Source: Planctomycetes bacterium RIFCSPHIGHO2_12_FULL_52_36
GTDB taxonomy: Bacteria > Planctomycetota > Brocadiia > Brocadiales > Bathyanammoxibiaceae
Length of the DNA: 11,703 nt
Reading direction: 5' to 3'
NCBI GenBank assembly: GCA_001828545.1
Contig: MHYW01000066.1
Location: forward strand, 1 to 11,703
In this document: positions 1-5,721 of the stretch, piece by piece
Numbering within the stretch: the first letter of the stretch is position 1
Layout of the letters: every line of letters starts with the position of its first letter
Made by a program: the position numbers and the translations under genes
The notes under the pieces: generated by a model
Told to the model about the DNA's origin: nothing
Databases searched by the model: none
The model's input: only the letters and a program-made list of their open reading frames with translations

Positions 1-554
1 AGGGCACCCTCCATCCCGGCCACTACCACGATGACCCTGGCCTGGGTTAGAAGTCCTCGGTGGCCAAGCAGTCTGTGAATCCCTGCCACTCCCACATCGT
101 ACAATGCCTCTACCCTGTTCCCCATTAGTTCTGCGGCAACCCTGGCCTCCTCTGCCACGGGTATGTCGGAGGTGCCAGCAGTAACTACAAGGATAAGTCC
201 TTTCGTGGGGCGTCTGGTAGACCTCTTAATGGTAATGGCCCTGGCCGACTCATGGTATTTTGCTTCTGGGAACTCCTTTAACACGGCCTGATAAATCTTC
301 TCGTCGGCCCTGGTGGCAAGGAGGTCACCCTTACCTTTAATAATCTGCCTGGCTATCGCCACTACCTGTTGGGGGGTCTTCCCCTGGCAGAAGATGACCT
401 CAGGGAACCCACATCGCAGGGCCCTGTGGCTATCCACCCTGGCAAAGCCTATGTCCTTGTAGGGGAGGTCCTTGAGATGACGGAGGGCCTCCTCAAGGGA
501 GACCTTCCCCTTTCTGACCCTGCTCAATAAGTCCTTCAAATCACCTATGTCCAT
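1..554 (-). CDS. larB: LarB, nickel-pincer cofactor biosynthesis carboxylase/hydrolase (partial, C-terminus off the window)
   Basis: LarB carboxylates nicotinic acid adenine dinucleotide and hydrolyses its phosphoanhydride bond, giving the biscarboxylated pyridinium mononucleotide. This is the first step towards the nickel-pincer nucleotide cofactor of lactate racemase and related LarA-type enzymes. The minus-strand frame is open from the ATG at 554 to the window edge (184 codons). It shows the family's PurE-like signature: DSHRALRCGFPEVIF, GKTPQQV, then VVTAGTSDIPVAEEA, NRVEALYDVGVAGIHR and VVVAGMEGAL. The N-terminal segment up to about residue 40 is the usual LarB leader. LarB proteins are typically near 250 residues, so about 65 are missing beyond position 1. 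A GAGGG ribosome binding site lies 8 nt before the ATG. The gene follows the small repeat-bounded element at 576-1018 in the same direction as tsaD. LarC and LarE are not in the window, and the LarA-type enzyme served is unknown. Confidence 0.93.
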   Translation of the reverse strand, partial: MDIGDLKDLLSRVRKGKVSLEEALRHLKDLPYKDIGFARVDSHRALRCGFPEVIFCQGKTPQQVVAIARQIIKGKGDLLATRADEKIYQAVLKEFPEAKYHESARAITIKRSTRRPTKGLILVVTAGTSDIPVAEEARVAAELMGNRVEALYDVGVAGIHRLLGHRGLLTQARVIVVVAGMEGA

Positions 555-579
555 TACCCGAACCCTCAAGAAGATAGAA

Positions 580-621
580 GTCAGAATTCAGAATTCAGGA
601 GTCAGGAGTTAGAATTCAGAA
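580..621 (+). repeat. Degenerate 7-bp tandem array, six units (left arm)
   Basis: Six contiguous heptamers fit the consensus KTYAGRA without any slip in phase. They form the left arm of the inverted pair around the four-helix-bundle gene and overlap that gene's last codons and stop codon (602-621). Confidence 0.8.
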
Positions 622-970
622 TGGCTTTTGAGTAAGCCTCTAACAAGCGTGATACCTCTTCTGCCAAGTGATTGAGTTCATCTTTCCCCATGTAACCCAA
701 GTCATGAGCTAGTAGGATAAAATACTTTAGTTCCTCTAAAGAGCCTTGGGCAATATTAAAAAAGTTGAGTTTATCTCTTTTAGTCCTTTTCTTAAAGCCT
801 TCGGCAATATTGGCTGGAATGGAGATTGCTGACCGCCGCATTTGATTGACCAATACAAATTTCTCGCTTTCAGGGAATGAACCGGTATATTTATATACGC
901 CTAAAACCAGGGTATGAGCCTTTTGCCAGACTAATAAGTCCTTGAAAGACTTAGCTAATTTCATTATCAA
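602..970 (-). CDS. Four-helix-bundle protein of the 23S rRNA intervening-sequence (S23/IVP) family
   Basis: A 122-residue protein with the family pattern: FKDLLVWQKAH near the N-terminus, FPESEKF and LVNQMRRSAISIPANIAEGF in the middle, then GSLEELKYF and LLAHDLGYM. Relatives were first described inside intervening sequences of 23S rRNA genes and resemble the Avd accessory protein of diversity-generating retroelements. They form oligomeric helical bundles, and their cellular role is unsettled. This copy is not in an rRNA gene. It sits alone between larB and tsaD, bounded by inverted 7-bp arrays. Its last residues (ILNSNS) and stop codon are encoded by the left array. The start at 970 (MIMKLAK) is followed by a second in-frame ATG at 964, and neither has a convincing ribosome binding site. 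Family assignment is firm; function is unknown. Confidence 0.88.
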   Translation of the reverse strand: MIMKLAKSFKDLLVWQKAHTLVLGVYKYTGSFPESEKFVLVNQMRRSAISIPANIAEGFKKRTKRDKLNFFNIAQGSLEELKYFILLAHDLGYMGKDELNHLAEEVSRLLEAYSKAILNSNS

Positions 971-986
971 CTATTTCCGTCTTTTT

Positions 987-1018
987 TTCTGTCTTCTGAC
1001 TTCTGACTCCTGACTTCT
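987..1018 (-). repeat. Degenerate 7-bp tandem array, four units (right arm)
   Basis: Read on the minus strand, after AGAA come GTCAGGA, GTCAGAA, GTCAGAA and GACAGAA. This array is inverted relative to the one at 580-621. It ends 6 bp before the tsaD stop codon and lies upstream of the four-helix-bundle gene. Confidence 0.75.
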
Positions 1019-1024
1019 TCAGTT

Positions 1025-2032
1025 CTATGCCGCCGCCTCCACCTCCAGGGAGGCAAGCTCTCCCTCCAAATATTTATAGTAGGCCAGGCCCGCCACGATG
1101 GCGGCATTGTCTGTGCAGAGTGCGGGAGGAGGGAAGTACGGTCTGATATGACGTCCTTCCAGGGCCAGTGAGAGTCTTTTCCTCAGTCTGGAGTTAGAGG
1201 CTACACCCCCTCCGAGGGCCACCCCCTTTACTGGGTATTTTCTCAGGGCCAGGAGGGTCTTTTCAACTAGGACGTCCACCACGGCCTCCTGGAAGCTGGC
1301 CGCAAGGTCAGCCAGTTCTTTTAGTGGTAGGGGCACGGCATGCCGTGCCCCTACAAGGCCCTGGTAATGGTAGAGCACGGCGGTCTTTAGTCCGCTGAAG
1401 CTGAAGTCCAGAGAGCCAGGCTCCAGGTAAGAGCGGGGGAAGGGTACACGCGCGGGGTCTCCTTCTCTGGCAATACTGTCAATGGCCGGGCCACCTGGAT
1501 AGCCCAGGCCGAGCAGCTTGGCCACCTTATCAAAGGCCTCTCCTGCGGCATCGTCAAGGGTGGCCCCCAGTAGTTCGTGCCGGGTCTCTTTACTGCTCAG
1601 GAAGAGGCTGGTGTGCCCCCCCGAGACCACCAGACTGAGACAGGGGAATTCCATAACCTTGCCATGTTCTAGTTTAGCCGCAAAGATGTGGGCGTGGAGG
1701 TGGTGCACCGCTATTAAAGGTATCTTGAGTGTCCAGGCTAGTGCCTTGGCCGCAGTTACCCCTATGAGGAGTGCCCCAATGAGGCCGGGGGTGGTGGTTA
1801 CTGCTACTGCGTCCAGGTCGTTCAGGGTTATCCCCGCGGTCTTCATGGCCTCATCCAGGATAGGGAGTAGGGACTCCAGGTGGGCACGGCAGGCTATCTC
1901 TGGCACCACTCCTCCATACTTTAGATGGAGTCTCTCCTGGGTGCTGACCAGGTTGGAGCGGATGGAGAGTCCATCCTCTACTACTGCGACAGAAGTCTCG
2001 TCGCAAGAGGTCTCAATGCCCAGGATTAACAT
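1025..2032 (-). CDS. tsaD: TsaD, tRNA N6-threonylcarbamoyladenosine transferase catalytic subunit
   Basis: TsaD (Kae1/Gcp/YgjD) transfers the threonylcarbamoyl group from TC-AMP to A37 of ANN-decoding tRNAs in the cytoplasm, working with TsaB and TsaE. The 335-residue length is normal. The N-terminal ASKHA nucleotide-binding motif GIETSCDETSVAV is at residues 5-17. The metal-site histidines are H111 and H115 in HHLHAHIF, and the metal-site aspartate is D308 in CTDNAA. VVSGGHTSL, GEAFDKVAKLLGLGYPGGP, FSFSGLKTAV and ALGGGVASNSRLR follow in the expected order. Residues 227-235 (VGARHAVPL) are encoded by a perfect 28-bp palindrome, in a loop that varies among family members. The ATG at 2032 lies 20 nt inside the end of ctpA, and no Shine-Dalgarno sequence is visible. 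Translational coupling to ctpA is therefore likely. TsaB and TsaE are not in the window. Confidence 0.97.
   Translation of the reverse strand: MLILGIETSCDETSVAVVEDGLSIRSNLVSTQERLHLKYGGVVPEIACRAHLESLLPILDEAMKTAGITLNDLDAVAVTTTPGLIGALLIGVTAAKALAWTLKIPLIAVHHLHAHIFAAKLEHGKVMEFPCLSLVVSGGHTSLFLSSKETRHELLGATLDDAAGEAFDKVAKLLGLGYPGGPAIDSIAREGDPARVPFPRSYLEPGSLDFSFSGLKTAVLYHYQGLVGARHAVPLPLKELADLAASFQEAVVDVLVEKTLLALRKYPVKGVALGGGVASNSRLRKRLSLALEGRHIRPYFPPPALCTDNAAIVAGLAYYKYLEGELASLEVEAAA
1327..1354 (+). repeat. Perfect 28-bp palindrome inside tsaD
   Basis: The half-site GTAGGGGCACGGCA is followed directly by its exact reverse complement, giving a perfect 28-bp palindrome. It lies within the tsaD reading frame and encodes VGARHAVPL on the minus strand. 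Its form is that of a dispersed palindromic repeat, with a degenerate relative at 2039-2066. Confidence 0.88.
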
Positions 2033-3371
2033 TTTTTAGCAGGGGCGATTCATTAGTTGCCTCTACAGAGCTAAGGAGATACAAAGAAAATTTTCCCTCT
2101 TTTATAATTTCAATGGCCCGATGGAGTTGGAGGTCTACAAATGTATCCTCCTGGGGTAATTGTTCTCCAGTTTGACTGGTAATGTTCACCTTGCTAAGGT
2201 ACTCGTGGAGCGCCTTGGTCTCGGCAGGGGTTAGTTCCACCTTTACGTCCGGCTCTATACCGATGTGGTCAATGGATTTACCTGAGGGGGTGTAGTACAA
2301 GGCGGTGGTGAGCTTCAAGGCACAATGCTCCTCTTCCACCCCGATGAGGCTCTGGACTGAGCCTTTTCCAAAGGTCTTGGTGCCCACAATGAGTCCGCGT
2401 TTGTAGTCCTGTATTGCACCGGCCACTATCTCTGCCGCGCTGGCGCTTCCAGTATTTACCAGGATTACAAGGGGGAGGTCGGAATAGGTATCACCTTCTG
2501 TAGCTAAGTAGACCTGATTTTGTTCTTCTTCCCTCCCTTTAGTGGATACTATGACTCCCTGGGAGAGGAATCTATCCGATACTGCTACGGCCATGTTTAA
2601 CAGTCCCCCAGGGTTGAAGCGTAGGTCAAGGATAAGGGCCTTCATCCCTTTACCCATAAGTTCGTTAAGGGCCTTGTCCATCTCCTCCAGGGTATTATCC
2701 TGAAAGCTAATAAGGGCCATGTAGCCTATCTTTGCCTCCTCGTCCAGTATCCTGGCACCCCGTATGCAGTGGACCTGGATAATGTCCCGGACGATGACAA
2801 TATCTGTCGGTTGTGCCTCTCCCTGGTGGACTACAGTGATGGTTACACCTGTGTTAGGTTCTCCCCTGAGACGCCTGACGGCATCTCTGAGACTCATGTT
2901 CTCAGTAGACGTCCCTTCAATCTTTATTATCCTGTCCCCCACCATTACCCCAGCCCTAAAGGCAGGACTGTCCAGGATAGGGCTGATGACGTAGAGGACA
3001 CCGTCCCGGACGATAACCTCAATGCCCAGTCCCCCGAACTTCCCCTCTGTCTCTACCTTCAGTTCTTCCAGTTCCTCAGGGCCAAAGAATTGGCTGTAAG
3101 GGTCTAACCCCTCCAGCATGCCCCTGTAAGCCCCCTGAAAGAGTTCCGGGAGTTTTATGTCCTTTACGTATTTCTCCTGGATGAGTTTTACTACCCTTAC
3201 GAACTCCTCGTAATTCTTGTAATACTCGTCGTACGATGATAGAGGTGGGGGTCCGCCTCCCTGAACCATACTAGGTTCAGGGCCTGGGGCGGGTGCCACT
3301 TCTTCCGCAAGACAAGGGGAGGGGATGAGGAATAAGAGGGCTACTATGAGAGCATGTACGTTTAGCTTCAT
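2013..3371 (-). CDS. ctpA: Carboxy-terminal processing protease, S41A family
   Basis: A periplasmic S41 serine protease of 452 residues that cleaves protein C-termini. A signal peptide covers about residues 1-22, with a hydrophobic core and a cut after CLA. A Pro/Gly-rich linker follows, then the N-terminal helical region (YEEFVRVVKLIQEKY) and a PDZ domain around 108-190 (GGLGIEV, SPAFRAGVMVGDRI, LRGEPNTGVTI). The catalytic domain contains LDLRFNPGGLL, NTGSASAAEIVAG and TFGKGSVQ. The Ser311, Lys336 and Gln340 spacing equals that of E. coli Tsp and algal D1 processing protease. The start lies 6 nt after the transketolase stop, with AGAAAG upstream. Its 3' end overlaps tsaD by 20 nt. Residues 436-444 are encoded by a degenerate palindrome resembling the one in tsaD. 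The substrate is unknown. Confidence 0.95.
   Translation of the reverse strand: MKLNVHALIVALLFLIPSPCLAEEVAPAPGPEPSMVQGGGPPPLSSYDEYYKNYEEFVRVVKLIQEKYVKDIKLPELFQGAYRGMLEGLDPYSQFFGPEELEELKVETEGKFGGLGIEVIVRDGVLYVISPILDSPAFRAGVMVGDRIIKIEGTSTENMSLRDAVRRLRGEPNTGVTITVVHQGEAQPTDIVIVRDIIQVHCIRGARILDEEAKIGYMALISFQDNTLEEMDKALNELMGKGMKALILDLRFNPGGLLNMAVAVSDRFLSQGVIVSTKGREEEQNQVYLATEGDTYSDLPLVILVNTGSASAAEIVAGAIQDYKRGLIVGTKTFGKGSVQSLIGVEEEHCALKLTTALYYTPSGKSIDHIGIEPDVKVELTPAETKALHEYLSKVNITSQTGEQLPQEDTFVDLQLHRAIEIIKEGKFSLYLLSSVEATNESPLLKNVNPGH
2039..2066 (+). repeat. Degenerate 28-bp palindrome at the ctpA 3' end
   Basis: GCAGGGGCGATTCA followed by TTAGTTGCCTCTAC forms an imperfect palindrome (9 of 14 positions pair, plus some possible G-U pairs in RNA). 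It has the same 28-bp length and nearly the same GTAGGGGC arm as the perfect palindrome in tsaD. It encodes CtpA residues VEATNESPL and ends 6 bp from the tsaD ATG. Confidence 0.55.
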
Positions 3372-3377
3372 AAACTT

Positions 3378-4349
3378 TTACTTTCTACCATAGGCCCTGA
3401 GGGCGGCCTGGAGGATGTCGTCTGGGGTCAGGTGGTACTCCTTAAAGAGGAGTTCCGGGTCTCCCGACTGACCGAAACGGTTATCAATACCTACTGCCTC
3501 CATAGGCACCGGGTATTCCCTGGCCAGGGCGAGGGCCACAGCGGCGCCTAACCCTCCCTCAAGGACGTGCTGTTCTGCGGTTACCACTGCACCGGTCCTC
3601 TTGGCGCACATTACCAGGGTCTTTCGGTCTAAGGGTTTAATGGTATGGAAATTGATTACGGTGGCCTCTATCCCCCGTGCGGATAAGTCCTCTGCGGCCT
3701 TCAGGGCATTAGGTACCATGATACCACATGCCGCTATGGTCACGTCCTTGCCTTCCCTGAGGACGTTGGCCTTTCCTATCTCAAACGGGGTCCTCTCCTC
3801 GGTAATCACAGGAGAGGGGGACCTGCCCAATCTAATGTAAACAGGCCCCTGGTGGTCTACCACTGCCTTTATGGCCTTCCTGGTCTCAATAGAGTCGCAA
3901 GGTTCTATTACCGTCATGGTGGGGATGGAGGACATGAGGGCAAAGTCTTCTATACATTGATGTGAGGAACCGTCTGCCCCTACCGCCACTCCTCCGTGAG
4001 TGGCCGCTATCTTTACGTTGAGGCCGCTGTAGCATATGGTGTTCCTCACCTGTTCCCAGGCCCTCCCGGTGGCAAAGATACAGAAGGTGCTGACAAAGGG
4101 TATCTTGCCACAGGTCGCCAGCCCTGCCGCCGTATTCATCATATTTGCCTCGGCAATACCCATGTCAAAGAAGCGTTCAGGGAACTTCTTGCCAAATTTC
4201 AGGGTAGTAGTGGATTTGGCAAGGTCTGCGTCAAGTACTACTATGTTCTTGTTTGTCTCGCCCAGTTCCAGGAGGGTCTGTCCATAGGCATCCCGGGTGG
4301 CCTCTTTTTTAACTGGTTGTTGCTGTTGTTTTGGAGTAGTTACTGTCAT
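3378..4349 (-). CDS. Transketolase, C-terminal subunit (pyrimidine-binding and C-terminal domains)
   Basis: The second half of a split transketolase, which moves two-carbon ketol units between sugar phosphates in the non-oxidative pentose phosphate pathway. The 323 residues cover the pyrimidine-binding domain (about 16-180) and the C-terminal domain (about 195-320). The conserved glutamate that activates thiamine diphosphate is E67 in DMGIAEANM. TAAGLATCGKIPFVSTF, THGGVAVGADGSSHQ, RLGRSPSP and EQHVLEGGLGAAV are typical of this subunit. Residues 1-16 form a Gln/Lys-rich tail ahead of the domain. AGGAAG stands 8 nt before the ATG, so translation can start independently of the N-terminal subunit 43 nt upstream. 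DXP synthase also has this domain arrangement, but the split form and close match to two-gene transketolases favour this call. It must pair with the 5220-4393 product. Confidence 0.94.
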   Translation of the reverse strand: MTVTTPKQQQQPVKKEATRDAYGQTLLELGETNKNIVVLDADLAKSTTTLKFGKKFPERFFDMGIAEANMMNTAAGLATCGKIPFVSTFCIFATGRAWEQVRNTICYSGLNVKIAATHGGVAVGADGSSHQCIEDFALMSSIPTMTVIEPCDSIETRKAIKAVVDHQGPVYIRLGRSPSPVITEERTPFEIGKANVLREGKDVTIAACGIMVPNALKAAEDLSARGIEATVINFHTIKPLDRKTLVMCAKRTGAVVTAEQHVLEGGLGAAVALALAREYPVPMEAVGIDNRFGQSGDPELLFKEYHLTPDDILQAALRAYGRK

Positions 4350-4369
4350 CGTATTATCTTCCTGAGTTT
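4350..4369 (-). promoter_or_regulatory. Ribosome binding site of the transketolase C-terminal subunit
   Basis: Read on the minus strand, AGGAAG lies 8 nt before the ATG at 4349. It sits immediately after the intergenic hairpin, so the second transketolase subunit has its own initiation signal. Confidence 0.65.
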
Positions 4370-4389
4370 CCGCAGGCTAAAGCCTGCGG
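4370..4389 (-). repeat. Intercistronic hairpin between the two transketolase halves
   Basis: CCGCAGGCT and AGCCTGCGG form a perfect 9-bp stem around a 2-nt centre, filling most of the 43-nt gap between the two cistrons. There is no T-run after it on the minus strand, so it is unlikely to terminate transcription. It could stabilise or direct processing of the mRNA, or be a dispersed REP-like palindrome. Confidence 0.7.
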
Positions 4390-4392
4390 CTA

Positions 4393-5220
4393 CTATACCA
4401 GTTCTGCCAGGGCCTTTTCTGCCTGTTCGGGGGTGGGGGCCTTGCCGTGCCAGTCCACCTGATTCTCCATGAAAGAGACCCCTTTACCCTTTACGGTCTT
4501 GGCAATAATTATGGTAGGCTTACCTTTTATGGCCTCGGCCCGGTCGTAGGCCCCCAGTATTTGGGCCATGTTGTGCCCGTCAATATGTATTACATGCCAC
4601 CCGAAGGCATCCCACTTCTCAAGGAGGGGGAGTGGGGACATGACGTCGTGGATGGGGCCGTCTATCTGGAGGCCGTTATTGTCCAGTATGGCGCACAGGT
4701 TATCCAGTTTGTAATGTCCTGCGGCCATAGCTGCCTCCCAGACCTGGCCCTCTTCTACCTCGCCATCTCCCAGCATGACGTAAACCCTGTAGTCCAGGCT
4801 ATCTATTCTAGCGGCCATAGCCATGCCTGCGCCTGCCGAGAGACCCTGGCCCAGAGAACCACTGGATATCTCTATCCCCGGGGTCCGCTTCATGTCAGGA
4901 TGACCCTGGAGGCGGCTCCCGAGCTGACGTAGTGTGTCCAGCTCGCTTATGGGGAAGTAGCCCATCTCAGCCAGGATGGCATAAAGGGCCGGACAACTGT
5001 GCCCCTTGGAGAGGACGAACCTGTCCCTCTCAGTCCATTTGGGGTTTTTGGGGTCGTGTCTGAGTTTCCCATAATAGAGGGCCACAAGGAGGTCTGTGGC
5101 GGAGAGAGACCCCCCTGGGTGACCAGAACCAGCCTTGGCCAGCATGCGGATAATGTGGCGGCGTATCTCTTTGGCCTTGGCCTGGAGTTCTTGGATAGTG
5201 AGTTGGGAAGATAGTGTCAT
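4393..5220 (-). CDS. Transketolase, N-terminal subunit (thiamine diphosphate pyrophosphate-binding domain)
   Basis: The first half of the split transketolase, 275 residues. It binds the diphosphate of thiamine diphosphate through Mg2+, using GDGEVEEGQVWEA (from residue 151) and ILDNNGLQIDG (NN at 181-182). The conserved histidines are in AGSGHPGGSLSATDLL (H34) and LSKGHSCPALY (H74). EISSGSLGQGLSAGAGMA is a standard transketolase motif. It stops where the pyrimidine domain would begin in the one-piece enzyme, and that domain is supplied by the next cistron. The ATG at 5220 follows a small-ORF stop by 13 nt and has no clear Shine-Dalgarno sequence, so translation may be coupled to the small ORF. 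Split transketolases are common in archaea and many anaerobic or environmental bacteria. A true transketolase is far more likely than a paralog, although related two-subunit enzymes on other sugars exist. Confidence 0.95.
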   Translation of the reverse strand: MTLSSQLTIQELQAKAKEIRRHIIRMLAKAGSGHPGGSLSATDLLVALYYGKLRHDPKNPKWTERDRFVLSKGHSCPALYAILAEMGYFPISELDTLRQLGSRLQGHPDMKRTPGIEISSGSLGQGLSAGAGMAMAARIDSLDYRVYVMLGDGEVEEGQVWEAAMAAGHYKLDNLCAILDNNGLQIDGPIHDVMSPLPLLEKWDAFGWHVIHIDGHNMAQILGAYDRAEAIKGKPTIIIAKTVKGKGVSFMENQVDWHGKAPTPEQAEKALAELV

Positions 5221-5233
5221 AGGTTACATTTTA

Positions 5234-5413
5234 TTATTGATTTCTATTCTTGGTCTTGTCGGCTAACTTCTCCACTGCTTCTTTTAGCTCACCCAGAGCT
5301 TGTGTTAGGTGTGTATCCCTATCACGAAGATACCCGATGAATAAATATACAACTATTACTGCCCTGGCCGTTGGGCCTAAAACGCCGATTGCTTTGATTA
5401 TCTCTGCATCCAT
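5234..5413 (-). CDS. Small single-pass membrane protein, unknown function (59 aa)
   Basis: A 59-codon ORF too short for most ORF screens. The N-terminus (MDAEIIKAIGVLGPTAR) leads into a hydrophobic segment at about residues 18-28 (RAVIVVYLFIGYL). A charged helical tail follows, with heptad-like hydrophobic spacing (LTQALGELKEAVEKLADK), able to form a short coiled coil. It starts 16 nt after the stop of the other small ORF and ends 13 nt before the transketolase subunit, in the same direction. The layout of one membrane segment plus a helical tail resembles small phage holin-associated or membrane-scaffold proteins, but I do not recognise the family. No strong ribosome binding site is visible. 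The support is tight gene packing, a plausible membrane-protein composition and the absence of any better ORF in this gap. Confidence 0.5.
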   Translation of the reverse strand: MDAEIIKAIGVLGPTARAVIVVYLFIGYLRDRDTHLTQALGELKEAVEKLADKTKNRNQ

Positions 5414-5429
5414 GCGTAAACCGGGAGCT

Positions 5430-5597
5430 TTAAGATTTCTTAGTAATTTTCTGAAGTAGGTTTTTCATGCTAGCTTCAAACTTCCGTTCCTTCATCTCCT
5501 CAGATCCCTTTTTTCGTCTAATGAAGCTAAGGGACCCTATTAAAACGCCTACCGTTGTCAATATGCCTATCAGGGCTAGAATGGTCTCCATTTTCAT
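5430..5597 (-). CDS. Small single-pass membrane protein, unknown function (55 aa)
   Basis: A 55-codon ORF beginning MKMETILALIGILTTVGVL. One membrane segment covers about residues 4-24, followed by a strongly basic region (FIRRKKG) that would put the C-terminus in the cytoplasm by the positive-inside rule. The tail is Lys/Glu-rich (EEMKERKFEASMKNLLQK) and probably helical. AGAGG lies 9 nt before the ATG, a good ribosome binding site; a second in-frame ATG is at codon 3. It lies between tRNA-Phe and the 59-codon ORF, both on the same strand. The two ORFs share the same architecture and look like a pair. The family is not recognised. Base composition is more AT-rich than in the flanking housekeeping genes. 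Confidence 0.52.
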   Translation of the reverse strand: MKMETILALIGILTTVGVLIGSLSFIRRKKGSEEMKERKFEASMKNLLQKITKKS

Positions 5598-5632
5598 GTG
5601 AAGAAACCTCTTTTGAGATGCTCTAAAGGCTC

Positions 5633-5708
5633 TGGTGGGCAGAGGCGGGATTGAACCGCCGACACCAGGATTTTCAGTCCTGTGCTCTACCAGCTGAGCT
5701 ATCTGCCC
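5633..5708 (-). tRNA. tRNA-Phe (GAA anticodon)
   Basis: A full 76-nt cloverleaf on the minus strand. The acceptor stem GGGCAGA pairs with TCTGCCC. The D arm contains AGCTCAGCTGGTAGAGC. The anticodon stem CAGGA/TCCTG encloses loop CTGAAAA, giving anticodon GAA. The T arm reads GGCGG-TTCAATC-CCGCC. Discriminator A and the 3' CCA are encoded in the DNA (5633-5635). It begins 13 nt after the ribF stop and may be processed from the ribF transcript. No integrase gene or duplicated tRNA 3' end is visible nearby. Confidence 0.97.
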
Positions 5709-5721
5709 ATAGAATAGAAAC

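Larger units (their letters stand above)
576..1018 (-). mobile_element. Small repeat-bounded element carrying the four-helix-bundle gene
   Basis: A 443-bp segment between larB and tsaD has the same sequence, AGAAGTCAG, at both ends in inverted orientation (576-584 and 1010-1018). Each end is a run of 7-bp units. The left end has six units at 580-621 (GTCAGAA, TTCAGAA, TTCAGGA, GTCAGGA, GTTAGAA, TTCAGAA). The right end, read on the minus strand, has four units at 987-1014 (GTCAGGA, GTCAGAA, GTCAGAA, GACAGAA). The only gene inside is the four-helix-bundle ORF. No transposase is present and no target-site duplication is evident, so calling it mobile is inference from the inverted ends and its position between two unrelated genes. 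Confidence 0.5.

Noticed and set aside
576..1018. CRISPR array or diversity-generating retroelement
   Set aside because: The 7-bp units are contiguous with no spacers, and there is no reverse transcriptase, template repeat or Cas gene. Only the Avd-like fold family is shared.
1518..2039. 173-codon open frame antisense to tsaD
   Set aside because: It lies wholly opposite a well-conserved gene, shows no recognisable domain and is rich in Ser/Arg, as expected for a shadow frame.
3996..4472. 158-codon plus-strand frame across the transketolase junction
   Set aside because: It is antisense to two clearly conserved subunits, reads through the intergenic hairpin and has no family resemblance.
5250..5459. 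69-codon plus-strand frame in the gap before the transketolase gene
   Set aside because: It opposes the two small minus-strand ORFs, which have better spacing, composition and direction. It has no ribosome binding site and no recognisable features.
5633..5708. tRNA-Phe as an integration site of a mobile island
   Set aside because: No integrase, no second copy of the tRNA 3' end and no phage genes beyond two tiny membrane ORFs of unknown type were found within the window.
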